A stretch of 64,000 nucleotides of DNA from Mesorhizobium sp. M1D.F.Ca.ET.043.01.1.1 (GTDB lineage Bacteria; Pseudomonadota; Alphaproteobacteria; Rhizobiales; Rhizobiaceae). Where the stretch lies: positions 7,063,367-7,127,366 of the forward strand of contig NZ_CP034444.1 of assembly GCF_003952385.1 (NCBI RefSeq). The letters are read 5' to 3'. Made by a program: the position numbers and the translations under genes. The notes below the pieces were generated by a model, which was not told the origin of the DNA, made no database searches, and worked only from the letters and a program-made list of their open reading frames with translations. Positions 1-8,367 of the stretch are shown in pieces (the stretch's first letter is position 1; every line of letters starts with the position of its first letter).

Positions 1-336
1 TGCTTCCAATATTCAAGCCCAAAACGCCTCTGCTACGCGCCGCCTGACCCCGGAGAAATTGCCGGTCTCGTCCAATATGGGCTGCACGAGATCGGTAACT
101 CCGTTCGCTGCGAGAAAGGCCAGGCCGCGCGCCGGCAGGTTCGGACTCAGCCAAGCGCAAATGTATCCGATGACGGTGGGTTACCGCTGAAAATGTATCC
201 TATCCCGCATTAATTCCGGTAAAAACCCTGTTTTTCTGATTTATTGGATACAACGTATTGACCCAGCCATCGAGGTCGGTCATATTCCTCTCAAGAAACC
301 TCGTCAGAGGTCGTGTTCAAACAAGGGGAACCAACC
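1..336. promoter_or_regulatory. Upstream region of the first ABC operon with three GTATCC-type repeats
   Basis: No complete gene is seen here. AAATGTATCC occurs as a direct repeat at 159-168 and 191-200, 32 bp apart or about three helical turns, and the inverted heptamer GGATACA follows at 246-252. Together they look like a multi-site operator for the downstream importer. The GntR/FCD regulator at 5458 is the obvious candidate ligand, by inference. On the minus strand an open frame without a start codon ends at about position 13 and could be the tail of an eroded gene, but I do not recognise it. Confidence 0.45.
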
Positions 337-1461
337 ATGAGACGGAACCGAATATCGAGTGCTGCATCGCGTGAATTTGCTCTGGCCACATCGGTTTTGT
401 GCCTGATGATGGGTGCGGCAGCCCACGCGGAAGATATTGCCGCGTTCAATAAGCGCGTTGATGAGGTCGTATCCAAAGCGTCGGCGCCGCAGGTGGTCAC
501 TCCGCCGAAGGCCGGTCCGGCGGCGGCTAAGGATAAGAAGATTGTGATCGTGCCCTGTTCAATGGGCGGCGAGGGATGCGCAGGCCCGGCAAGGGCGTTG
601 CAGGAGGCCGCTAAAAAGCTTGGTTGGGAGGCGCTACTAATTGATGGCGCCGGCGATCCTTCCAAGATGGCCGATGCCGTGCAGAAGGCGATCAGCATCA
701 AGGCCGACGGTATTGCCCTTCAGGCCATCGACGCAGTCACGATTGCCGGGCCTCTGGCTCAAGCCAAGGCGGCGGGGATCAAAATTGTCGCCTATCAGTC
801 GCTGAACAAGGACGGTACCATCGACGTGTCCTGCCCTATGGCGAAGGATGAAACGGCGGAAGCGTTCAACGCTGGCTATTTTATGACCGCCTATGCGTAC
901 AAGGAGGCTGGGTACAGCCTGAAGGCAGTGCAGATGCGGGGTGACGAATACGGGATCGCCGTCGCGCGTCAGAAGGGTGCCGACAAGTTCATCGAGGAGT
1001 GCAAAGCCGCCGGTGGCGACTGCGAGATCCTTGAATCGGAGAATTTCCTCATCACCGACCTGACCACGCGGGTACCGCAGCAGGCAGTGAGCCTGGTTCG
1101 GCGCCATCCCGACTACAACGTCTTTTGGGCCGCCTATGACGCGGGACTCTACTTCATGATCCAGGGTCTGCAGGCGGCCGGTCTGACTGATCATGGTTTC
1201 GCGATCGGCTTCGACGCTAGCGCGCCGAACCTTGACATCATCCGTAAGGGCGGCTTCCAAAGGGCGACGGCTGCGGCCTCCCCGCCGTGGCTCGGCTACT
1301 GCCAGGCTTCGGCCCTTAATCGGCTCTTCACGGGAGCCCCGATCGTCGACGAGGGCGTTCACACCAAGTTGCTGACCAAGGATAATGCTCCTGCAAGCGG
1401 ACCGTATGTCGGGGATATCGATTTTCGACCCTTCTACGAGAAGCAGTGGGCGGCAAAGTAG
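337..1461 (+). CDS. Sugar-type ABC transporter periplasmic substrate-binding protein
   Basis: This 374-residue protein is predicted to be the periplasmic receptor of the importer formed with the next two genes. Residues 1-31 form a signal peptide with an arginine-rich start, a hydrophobic core and an AHA cleavage site before Glu32. The mature part reads like a type-1 (ribose/xylose-like) periplasmic binding protein: an early IVIVPCS beta strand, a helix with ADAVQKAISIKADGI, and a DASAPNL motif in the second lobe. ATG 337 was chosen because AAGGGGAA lies just upstream; a GTG at 313 is in frame but adds residues ahead of the signal peptide. The ligand cannot be told from sequence. A hairpin follows the stop codon and may set a higher level for this gene than for the ATPase. 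Confidence 0.85.
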   Translation: MRRNRISSAASREFALATSVLCLMMGAAAHAEDIAAFNKRVDEVVSKASAPQVVTPPKAGPAAAKDKKIVIVPCSMGGEGCAGPARALQEAAKKLGWEALLIDGAGDPSKMADAVQKAISIKADGIALQAIDAVTIAGPLAQAKAAGIKIVAYQSLNKDGTIDVSCPMAKDETAEAFNAGYFMTAYAYKEAGYSLKAVQMRGDEYGIAVARQKGADKFIEECKAAGGDCEILESENFLITDLTTRVPQQAVSLVRRHPDYNVFWAAYDAGLYFMIQGLQAAGLTDHGFAIGFDASAPNLDIIRKGGFQRATAAASPPWLGYCQASALNRLFTGAPIVDEGVHTKLLTKDNAPASGPYVGDIDFRPFYEKQWAAK

Positions 1462-1468
1462 GGATCTG

Positions 1469-1498
1469 CCGGCAGCGGGCCTTCAGCTCTGCTGCCGG
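1469..1498 (+). terminator. Intercistronic hairpin between the binding-protein and ATPase genes
   Basis: CCGGCAGC at 1469-1476 pairs perfectly with GCTGCCGG at 1491-1498 around a 14-nt loop, followed by a short GTTTCTC stretch. It lies eight bases after the binding-protein stop codon. Such hairpins often act as partial terminators or mRNA 3'-end protectors that keep binding-protein levels above those of the membrane parts. The run of T is weak, so read-through is likely. Confidence 0.5.
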
Positions 1499-1564
1499 GT
1501 TTCTCGGGTTATGACAGGCTTCCATCGGGGCACCTCAGCCCAGCAGCGGAGCAATGATGTGACT

Positions 1565-3109
1565 ATGGCTCTCCATGCCAGTCCGGCTGAGACGGCACCG
1601 CTTTTGACGGTACGGCGGCTCAGCAAAAGTTTTTCCGGACAGAAGATATTAGACGACCTTTCCTTCCAGGTGTTGCCGGGCGAGATCCACGCATTGGTCG
1701 GCGAGAACGGCTGCGGCAAGTCGACGTTCATCAAGTGCCTTGCGGGCTTCCATCAGCCGGACGATGGCGCGGAAATCGAGGTCATGGGCAGGGTGCTTTC
1801 CTTGCCCTATTCACCCTCCGACGCTGGCTCATTTGGCTTCAGCTTCATCCACCAGAATCTTGGTCTTGTTCCTACCCAGAGCGTTGAGGAAAATCTTGCC
1901 CTGTCGCGTGGTTTCCGGAAATCCTTTGGCTGGCGTATCCGCTGGCGTGACGAAAGGGAAAGGGCGCATCAGGCGCTCGCCGGCTTCGGGGAACACATCG
2001 ATCCCGATACGCTGGTGGCCGACCTGCCGCAGGCTGATCGCACGCTGGTGGCGATCGCGCGGGGAATGCAGCGGTCCGAGGGTCATCCGGGTATACTTGT
2101 CCTCGATGAGCCCACGGCGGCTCTTCCAGCCGATCAGGTCCAGCATCTATTCGAGATGTTGCGGGAGATCGCGGCGAAGGGCGTGGGTATCGTCTATGTT
2201 TCGCATCGCCTCAACGAAATCCTCGAACTCTGTGATCGGGTGACCGCCTTGCGCGACGGTCGGCGCGTCGCGACCCGCCCAGTCGCCGGCCTAAGCGAAC
2301 GCGAACTGGTGGAACTCATCATCGGCCGCTCGCTCGACAGCTATTATCCGCAGGTCGACCGTGTTCCCGAAAGCGAACGCCTGCTTGAGGTCAAGGGTCT
2401 CGTCGGAAATCGGGTCCGATCCGTGGACCTGGCAATTCGGCGTGGCGAGATCGTCGGCATTGCGGGCCTGCTGGGCTCCGGCCGAAGCGAGCTCGGCCGG
2501 CTTCTGTTCGGTGCCCAGCAGCGCCGCTCCGGCACCGTGAGCCTCGGCGGCGAGATGCTGGCCCTGGGATCCCCGTCGGACGGCCTCCGCAGCCGGATCG
2601 GCTATGTTCCCCAGGACAGGCTCGGCCAAGGCGGCGTCGGTCGAATGACGGTGGCGGAAAACCTTCTGCTGCCTGACATGGGTTCGGTTTGGAACGGCCT
2701 AGGCATCTCCGCTCGGAAGGAGCGGGAGATAGCTGACGACGTCATCCGACGCTTCAACATCCGCCCGCCCTACAGCGATGCGACGTTCTCGACGCTTTCG
2801 GGCGGCAATCAGCAGAAGGCTATCCTGGCACGTGCGCTTCGGCTCGCCCCGAAGCTCCTGATTCTGGATGAGCCGACGCAAGGTATCGACATCGGCTCCA
2901 AAGCCGAGATCTATGAAATCATCGCCAACGCCACCAAGAACGGCATGGCCCTACTGCTCGTCGATTCCGATTTCGAGGACCTATGTCGGCTTTGCGACCG
3001 AGTCCTCGTTATGACGGAAGGTACGATTGTGGCGGAACTGGCAGGCGCTACAAAAACAGCCAACCGCATATCGGAAATTGTTTATCTTTCTAAGGAGTCC
3101 CTGCAATGA
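1565..3109 (+). CDS. Sugar ABC transporter ATP-binding protein (RbsA/MglA type, two NBDs)
   Basis: This 514-residue ATPase has two fused nucleotide-binding domains, as in RbsA, MglA and XylG. In the first, Walker A is GENGCGKST at residues 46-54 and Walker B is ILVLDEP at about 177-183; the signature is degenerate (LPQADR instead of LSxGxxQ). The second has the usual relaxed P-loop (GLLGSGRSE), a canonical LSGGNQQK signature and an ILDEPTQGIDIG Walker B region. ATG 1565 was chosen because the protein then starts just before the first beta strand, with GGAG about 13 bases upstream; an open frame extends upstream to 1385 inside the previous gene. It overlaps the permease start by 4 bp (ATGA), so translation is probably coupled. 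Confidence 0.85.
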   Translation: MALHASPAETAPLLTVRRLSKSFSGQKILDDLSFQVLPGEIHALVGENGCGKSTFIKCLAGFHQPDDGAEIEVMGRVLSLPYSPSDAGSFGFSFIHQNLGLVPTQSVEENLALSRGFRKSFGWRIRWRDERERAHQALAGFGEHIDPDTLVADLPQADRTLVAIARGMQRSEGHPGILVLDEPTAALPADQVQHLFEMLREIAAKGVGIVYVSHRLNEILELCDRVTALRDGRRVATRPVAGLSERELVELIIGRSLDSYYPQVDRVPESERLLEVKGLVGNRVRSVDLAIRRGEIVGIAGLLGSGRSELGRLLFGAQQRRSGTVSLGGEMLALGSPSDGLRSRIGYVPQDRLGQGGVGRMTVAENLLLPDMGSVWNGLGISARKEREIADDVIRRFNIRPPYSDATFSTLSGGNQQKAILARALRLAPKLLILDEPTQGIDIGSKAEIYEIIANATKNGMALLLVDSDFEDLCRLCDRVLVMTEGTIVAELAGATKTANRISEIVYLSKESLQ

Positions 3110-4089
3110 GCTCTGCCGCGCTTACTTCCGGTAAGGCTCGATCCAGCGCATTTGCCGTTCGGCATGCCGGCTTGTTCCTTCCGCTTCTGATGGTAGTGTT
3201 CATCATAGCGTTCTCGATCCTCGCGCCTGGGACGTTCGCATCGCCTCGAACCGCCATCACCCTGTTGAGGACCGAGTCCGTTTCAGCCATACTTGCGATT
3301 GCACTGCTCTTCCCGCTGATCGTCGGCGAGTTCGACCTGTCCGTCGGCGCCAACCTTGGTCTCAGCGCAATTCTCGTGACGGGCTTGCCGTCGCTTCAGG
3401 GCTTCAATCTCGGCATCGCCATTCCCGTGGCCATAATCGCCTGCGGTACGGTGGGACTGATCAACGGGCTGCTGGTCGCCAAGATCGGCATCAACGCGCT
3501 TGTAGCCACGCTTGGGACAAGCGTAATCGTCACCGGAAGCGTGTTCTGGTACACCGACGGCAACGTTATCTTCAGCGACATTCCGGAAGCGCTGCCGCTC
3601 TTGGCGCAGGGCAACATTCTCGGCATTCCCATCCCCGCCTATTTCCTGCTCGGCGTAGGTCTGGCGGCCTGGTATACGCTGCAGCACACGCCCCTCGGGC
3701 GTTACTTCTACGCTATCGGCGGATCGAAGGATGCCGCGCGTTTGTCCGGTCTCAACGTCGACAATCTGACGGTGCTTTCTTTTGTGATCGCCGGCGTGCT
3801 GGCCGGCATCGCAGGCGTTCTCCAATCGGCGCTGCTCGGATCGGGCAATCCGAATGTCGGGCCGGCCTTTCTCCTGCCCGCCTTCGCGGCGGCCTTCCTG
3901 GGTGCAACGGCCATCCAGATCGGTCGCTTCAACGTACTTGGAACGATCATTGCCGTGTTTACCGTCGCCATTGGCATCAATGGCCTGCAATTGCTTGGCG
4001 TCCCATTCTATGTTGCGCCGATATTCCAAGGCCTTTCACTGATCGCAGCCGTCTCCGCCGCGCGAATGCTTCGCGGTAGCCGAATCTAA
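3106..4089 (+). CDS. Sugar ABC transporter permease (RbsC type)
   Basis: This 327-residue integral membrane protein completes the first importer. It has eight to ten hydrophobic segments and the family hallmark EFDLSVGANLGLSA near residues 70-83, matching the BPD_transp_2 family of carbohydrate permeases. A single permease gene probably forms a homodimer. Its ATG overlaps the ATPase stop codon, and the preceding TAAGGAGTCC is a good ribosome-binding site. The nitrilase follows after 54 bp. The family is clear, but the substrate is not readable from sequence. Confidence 0.85.
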   Translation: MSSAALTSGKARSSAFAVRHAGLFLPLLMVVFIIAFSILAPGTFASPRTAITLLRTESVSAILAIALLFPLIVGEFDLSVGANLGLSAILVTGLPSLQGFNLGIAIPVAIIACGTVGLINGLLVAKIGINALVATLGTSVIVTGSVFWYTDGNVIFSDIPEALPLLAQGNILGIPIPAYFLLGVGLAAWYTLQHTPLGRYFYAIGGSKDAARLSGLNVDNLTVLSFVIAGVLAGIAGVLQSALLGSGNPNVGPAFLLPAFAAAFLGATAIQIGRFNVLGTIIAVFTVAIGINGLQLLGVPFYVAPIFQGLSLIAAVSAARMLRGSRI

Positions 4090-4143
4090 GTTCGCCGGAC
4101 GTCCGTGAAAGGCGCTGGTAGAAAACACCAAGGAGCAGATACC

Positions 4144-5262
4144 ATGACAAAGGCCAGAAAAGTTATCGGAGCCGTCGCGCAGGTCCGTCAGGAGTTTATG
4201 AACACTCCGGCCAATCTGGCCAAGGCCGTACGCGCCATTGAGGATGCCGCAAAGGATGGCGCCGAGATCATAGCCTTCAGCGAATGCTATCTCGGACAGT
4301 TCCCTTATTGGGCACTCTATTACGATGTGTCAGCCATAAATTTCACCAAGGTCATCACGGCACTCTACGAAGGCGCGGTTTCAGTTGGCGGCGAAGAATG
4401 CCGGGTACTTGCCGAGGCCGCACGCCGCAACCGGATACATGTCGTCATGGGCTGCAACGAACTCTCCGATGAGCCGGGCAGTTCGACGATCTACAACACG
4501 CAACTGTTCTTCAGCAAACAAGGCGAATTGATAGGTCGCCATCGCAAGCTCATGCCGACCTATGCCGAGCGCCTTGTCCATGGACGCGGCGATGGCCGTG
4601 ACCTGCGCGTTCATCAGACGGATATCGGCAACGTCGGCAGCCTCATTTGCTGGGAACACCATATGACCTTGGCCAAATACACGATGGCAACACTGGGCGA
4701 AGAGATCCACGTCGCCTGCTGGCCAGGCTTGTGGCGTGTCGGAAGCGCTGCGAAGGGAGAGCGGCCTATCGAGGCCGACCTGACACCCCCCTTTAGTTGC
4801 GACGCCGAGGTGGCTATCCGCGAATACGCGATCGAGACATCGAACTTCGTGCTGAGCGCTTCCGCCTACTTGCCACCTGAGAATATTTCGGACGAATGGC
4901 GCGAAACGATTGGGCCGACTCTGAATGCCGATTATGCGATTGGGGGCAGCGCGATTGTTGCTCCCGGCGGTGGTTATATCATCCCGCCGGTGATCAACGA
5001 GGAAAGACTTCTGGTCGCCGAGTTGGATTTTGCGGTGCGCCGGCTCGCCAAGGCCCAGTTTGATCCGTTAGGTCACTATTCCCGACCGGACGTCTTCAGT
5101 CTTCAGCTGCACGATCCTCTTGGCCGCGAACTCAGGTATTCCGCGCCGCAATCGGCTTCCGCCGCACCTTCGCCGGCAACGCCTGAAAGGAACCAGCGCA
5201 TTGTCGACGAAAGCGAAAAGAAGCACACGGTGATCGACGAAGTTTTGGTCGAGCGTGGGTGA
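4144..5262 (+). CDS. Nitrilase-family carbon-nitrogen hydrolase
   Basis: This 372-residue protein carries the Glu-Lys-Cys triad of the nitrilase superfamily: Glu47 in FSECYLG, Lys135 in HRKLMPT and Cys169 in LICWEHHM. The CWEHHM context and the length fit true nitrilases (nitrile to carboxylic acid plus ammonia) better than amidases or carbamoylases. Family members assemble into helical oligomers in the cytoplasm. ATG 4144 was chosen because AAGGAG lies 6-7 bases upstream; an in-frame ATG at 4105 has no such site. It sits directly behind a sugar-type importer, which suggests that the imported compound, or a product made from it, carries a nitrile. That link is inference. Confidence 0.85.
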   Translation: MTKARKVIGAVAQVRQEFMNTPANLAKAVRAIEDAAKDGAEIIAFSECYLGQFPYWALYYDVSAINFTKVITALYEGAVSVGGEECRVLAEAARRNRIHVVMGCNELSDEPGSSTIYNTQLFFSKQGELIGRHRKLMPTYAERLVHGRGDGRDLRVHQTDIGNVGSLICWEHHMTLAKYTMATLGEEIHVACWPGLWRVGSAAKGERPIEADLTPPFSCDAEVAIREYAIETSNFVLSASAYLPPENISDEWRETIGPTLNADYAIGGSAIVAPGGGYIIPPVINEERLLVAELDFAVRRLAKAQFDPLGHYSRPDVFSLQLHDPLGRELRYSAPQSASAAPSPATPERNQRIVDESEKKHTVIDEVLVERG

Positions 5263-5457
5263 TCGCAGCTTCGAAATGCCGACGATTGGCCGGAGAACAG
5301 ATACGACCTGCCAATTGTATCGTGGGTCCGATCGGCCAACCGTCTGGAGTATCTGTTGTGCCGTCGCGGGGTCCCGGGCCAGAAAGGCCATGGATGGCAT
5401 AGGCTGCATCCGGAAAACGGGTGGCCTATTCTCTTGGCCCGATGAAGGGAGCGAAGT

Positions 5458-6186
5458 GTGCGAGAAGAAATGAATCGGGGGCAGAAACCTTCGGAGAAGC
5501 GTGTCATCGGCGTCGAAGTGACGGAGGCAATCCGTAACGCCATCGTATCTGGTGAGTTTCTACCAGGCAGCCGCATCCGACAGGAGACGCTCGCCTCGCG
5601 ATATGGAAGCAGCCGCATCCCCATCCGGGAAGCCTTGAAGCGGCTGGAGAGCGAGGGGCTCGTCGTCGTCGTCCCCAACAGCGGGGCATGGGTGGCGAAG
5701 ATCGATATCGCCGAGGTGGAGGAAACCTACAAAATACGTCAGCGTCTGGAACCTTTGGCGATCTTCGAGAGTGTCCAGCACATTTCGCCGGCGACTGTCG
5801 CGCGGCTCGGGACATACCTCGACCAGATGGAGGCGGAAAAGGATCCTGAGGAGTTTCTACGGCTGGACCGCGAGTTTCATCTCCTGACCTACGAGGGCGC
5901 GCGCATGCCTATGCTGATTGGGATGGTAGAGCGTTTCTGGAACACCACGCAGCATTACCGGCGCGTGTTCCTGGATGCAATCAACGCACGCGCAGAGTGG
6001 ATAACCCACTATGAGCACCGGCTGTTGCTCGACGCCATCGAACAGAGGGACGCGGCCGGGGCGGAGAGGATCCTTGCAAGCCATTTGCGGAGGTCGCAAA
6101 TCGAGCTGACGAAACGGCTGACGGAGGGGCCACCCGTCGAGATGGGCGGCGCGCTTTCAAATCGCAGCAGCATCCCTCGTTCTTGA
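5458..6186 (+). CDS. GntR-family transcriptional regulator, FCD (FadR) subfamily
   Basis: This protein of about 242 residues has an N-terminal winged helix-turn-helix (residues about 15-80, including GEFLPGSRIRQETLASRYGS and IPIREALKRLESEGLV) and an all-helical FCD ligand-binding domain. Family members bind small carboxylates or sugar acids and usually repress neighbouring catabolic genes. GTG 5458 is preferred because AAGGGAG lies about six bases upstream; ATG 5470 is an alternative four codons later. It stands alone between gaps of 195 and 181 bp, so it may have its own promoter. Its operators may be the GTATCC repeats upstream of 337, but that is untested. Confidence 0.85.
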   Translation: MREEMNRGQKPSEKRVIGVEVTEAIRNAIVSGEFLPGSRIRQETLASRYGSSRIPIREALKRLESEGLVVVVPNSGAWVAKIDIAEVEETYKIRQRLEPLAIFESVQHISPATVARLGTYLDQMEAEKDPEEFLRLDREFHLLTYEGARMPMLIGMVERFWNTTQHYRRVFLDAINARAEWITHYEHRLLLDAIEQRDAAGAERILASHLRRSQIELTKRLTEGPPVEMGGALSNRSSIPRS

Positions 6187-6367
6187 GGTCCCGTCCGCGC
6201 TCGTCGGTCGAAGTTTATGGCGGTCGTAGGCGAAATCATGTGGCGCCTGTGTCCAATCGCGTCTCGGCTCGGGGTATGCCGGTCTCGTTCAAAGGCGCCG
6301 GACGAACTGACGAACAACCAAAAGCTCATGGAAGAGCTCGCCGTCTGAAGCAGGATCGGAGAACGAC

Positions 6368-6835
6368 ATGACAAAGATGACCGCACCGCTCGAGGTCGGG
6401 CTCGCGGTCCGGGATCTGCCGCGTATGCGCGCCTTCTATGAGGTGGCGATAGGCTTAAGCTTCGTTTCGGAAATCGAGGTGCCTGGCCCTAAGGCCGCGG
6501 AGGTCGCCCTTTCCGCGGGCGGATATGTTGTCGTCCGCCTCCAGACCGAGAAAGGCGAGCGCATCAAGCTTCTCTGCCCGGACCGCCTGCCGGACACCAG
6601 ATCCGAAGAGGGGCTCATCCTGGAGCGGCCGGGCTCCAGCTATCTCACCTTCATTGTCGACGATCTCCAGGGGCTGCTGGACCGGATGATTGCATACGGC
6701 GCGGAATCAATGACCGGTCCGAAGGCTATCGAAGTACGCCCTGGCACATGGCTGGCCTTCGTGACCGATCCCGAGGGCCATATCGTCGAGATCGTCCAGT
6801 ATGACGATCTCGACGGCTATCGCAGAGATCTGTGA
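6368..6835 (+). CDS. VOC-superfamily (glyoxalase/bleomycin-resistance fold) protein
   Basis: This 155-residue protein has the paired beta-alpha-beta-beta-beta units of the vicinal-oxygen-chelate fold. The N-terminal half starts with GLAVRDLPRMRAFYEVAIGL, and the C-terminal half ends with the typical FVTDPEGHIVEIVQYDD, whose glutamate is a usual metal ligand. Relatives include glyoxalase I, methylmalonyl-CoA epimerase and ring-cleavage dioxygenases, so a lyase, epimerase or dioxygenase role is possible. A GGAG site precedes ATG 6368. The first SDR gene follows 10 bp after the stop, so it is probably co-transcribed with the catabolic genes. Confidence 0.8.
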   Translation: MTKMTAPLEVGLAVRDLPRMRAFYEVAIGLSFVSEIEVPGPKAAEVALSAGGYVVVRLQTEKGERIKLLCPDRLPDTRSEEGLILERPGSSYLTFIVDDLQGLLDRMIAYGAESMTGPKAIEVRPGTWLAFVTDPEGHIVEIVQYDDLDGYRRDL

Positions 6836-6845
6836 GACAGAAGCC

Positions 6846-7583
6846 ATGACTTTCGATTTTGAAAACCGGACGCTTGTGGTCACGGGCGCCAATGGCGGCA
6901 TTGGCCGCGCGACTGCGGAACTCTACCGTTCGTCCGGCGCCAATCTGGTGCTGACGGATCTGGACCAGGCAGCATTGGAAGGATTTGCCGGATCGCTCGG
7001 AGACGGTAGCCGGATCGCGACCCTCAAGGCGGATGCATCGAGCGCCGAGGATGCCGAAAAGACAGTCGAACTCGCGACTCGCAAATTCGGAGGCATCGAC
7101 TTTCTGGTTCCGTCGGCAGGCATATATCAGGCGAGACCTTTCGTAGACATGTCGGACGCGGACTGGCACCGCACCATATCGATCAATCTCGATGGCGTCT
7201 TCTATCTCTGCAAGCGTGCGTTGCCGGCGCTAAAAGACGGCGCCTGCATCGTCACGATTGCCTCGCTTGCCGCCTATCGGGGAGCCTATGCCAACGTTCA
7301 CTACGGCGCGACCAAGGGTGCGATGGTGTCGATGACGCGTGCCTTGTCTCGCGAACTGGCTCCCAAAATTCGCGTCAACGGCGTCGCCCCGGGCATCATC
7401 GAGACGCCGATGATCGGCGAACTCCTGAAAACGCGCACGGACGAGAGCATTTCCCAGACGCCGTTAAGACGATTAGGAAGGCCGTCCGAAATCGCTTCGG
7501 TCATCGCTTTCCTCTGCTCCCCTGCCGCAAGCTTCATCACTGGCGAGACGATCCAGGTGAACGGCGGAATCTACATGGCCTGA
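6846..7583 (+). CDS. Short-chain dehydrogenase/reductase (first of three)
   Basis: This 245-residue classical SDR has the cofactor motif TGANGGIG at residues 13-20, Asn114, Ser140 and the catalytic Tyr153-x-x-x-Lys157 (YGATK). Asp38 at the end of the second beta strand (LTDLD) favours NAD over NADP. It ends with the usual FITGETIQVNGG segment. ATG 6846 was chosen because it starts just before the first strand; an in-frame ATG at 6801 would overlap the VOC gene. Spacing to its neighbours is about 10 bp on each side, so it belongs to the same transcription unit. It probably oxidises a secondary alcohol intermediate of the pathway, but the substrate is unknown. Confidence 0.85.
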   Translation: MTFDFENRTLVVTGANGGIGRATAELYRSSGANLVLTDLDQAALEGFAGSLGDGSRIATLKADASSAEDAEKTVELATRKFGGIDFLVPSAGIYQARPFVDMSDADWHRTISINLDGVFYLCKRALPALKDGACIVTIASLAAYRGAYANVHYGATKGAMVSMTRALSRELAPKIRVNGVAPGIIETPMIGELLKTRTDESISQTPLRRLGRPSEIASVIAFLCSPAASFITGETIQVNGGIYMA

Positions 7584-7594
7584 GGACGCGCACA

Positions 7595-8350
7595 ATGACA
7601 GGACTTCTTGAAGGCAAGCTTGCAATCGTGACCGGCGCTGCCCGTGGCCTTGGCGCTGCGATCGCCGCCGGGATGGCGGCGCAGGGCGCAATGGTCATCC
7701 TTGCCGATGTGGATGGTGTCGCAGCCAACACCCAGGCCGCGACGATCGCGGCCGGCGGGTTGAAGGCCGAGGGCCACACGCTCGACGTGACGGATCGCCA
7801 TGCCGTGGGCAGTTTCGCACAGGGCATACTCTCTCGCTTCGGTGGTCTCGACGTCCTGGTCAACAATGCGGGCGTCGCCGGCCGTGCTTCGTTCGACCAG
7901 CCGGAAGCGGTCGATGTGTGGGACCGGGTGATCGGCGTCAATCTGGACGGCGTGTTCAACGTATCGCATGCACTTGTACCGGCGCTGGCAGCCCGGCAGG
8001 GCAATGTGGTGCATCTCTGCTCGGTCGCAGGCTTCGTGTCCGGTGGCTCCACAGCCGGCTATGTCGTCTCGAAAGGCGCCATCCGCTCGCTCACCCAGGT
8101 CATGGCCCGCGATCTCGCGCCGCACGGCGTCCGCGTCAACGCGGTAGCCCCCGGCATCATGATGAGCGAGATGGCGCTGGCCCAGCTCAGCCGCCAAGGT
8201 GGTGCCGACTGGTTCATGAACAGGGTGATGATGAAGCGCATCGGCGAGACTGCCGAAGTCGTCGATCCTGTAATTTTTCTGGCATCATCCATGGCAAGCT
8301 ACATCACCGGCACGACCCTGCCGGTCGACGGCGGCTTCCTCGCGGCCTGA
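7595..8350 (+). CDS. Short-chain dehydrogenase/reductase (second of three)
   Basis: This 251-residue classical SDR has TGAARGLG at residues 13-20, NNAG at 90-93, Ser143 and Tyr156-x-x-x-Lys160 (YVVSK). An acidic Asp at the end of strand two (LADVD) suggests NAD. The C-terminus SYITGTTLPVDGGF is typical of the family. It is only moderately similar to the preceding SDR, so the pair is more likely to act on different steps than to be a recent duplicate. It starts 11 bp after the first SDR and ends 17 bp before the dehydrogenase E1 gene. Confidence 0.85.
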   Translation: MTGLLEGKLAIVTGAARGLGAAIAAGMAAQGAMVILADVDGVAANTQAATIAAGGLKAEGHTLDVTDRHAVGSFAQGILSRFGGLDVLVNNAGVAGRASFDQPEAVDVWDRVIGVNLDGVFNVSHALVPALAARQGNVVHLCSVAGFVSGGSTAGYVVSKGAIRSLTQVMARDLAPHGVRVNAVAPGIMMSEMALAQLSRQGGADWFMNRVMMKRIGETAEVVDPVIFLASSMASYITGTTLPVDGGFLAA

Positions 8351-8367
8351 TCCTCCGGAGACAAACA

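Noticed and set aside
13..174. - strand open frame with protein-like composition at the left edge
   Set aside because: It has no start codon, an in-frame stop just upstream and no recognisable family; noted only as a possible gene relic.
637..1362. Long open frame on the - strand opposite the first binding-protein gene
   Set aside because: It has no family resemblance, mirrors the GC-rich third codon positions of the + strand gene and has no ribosome-binding site.
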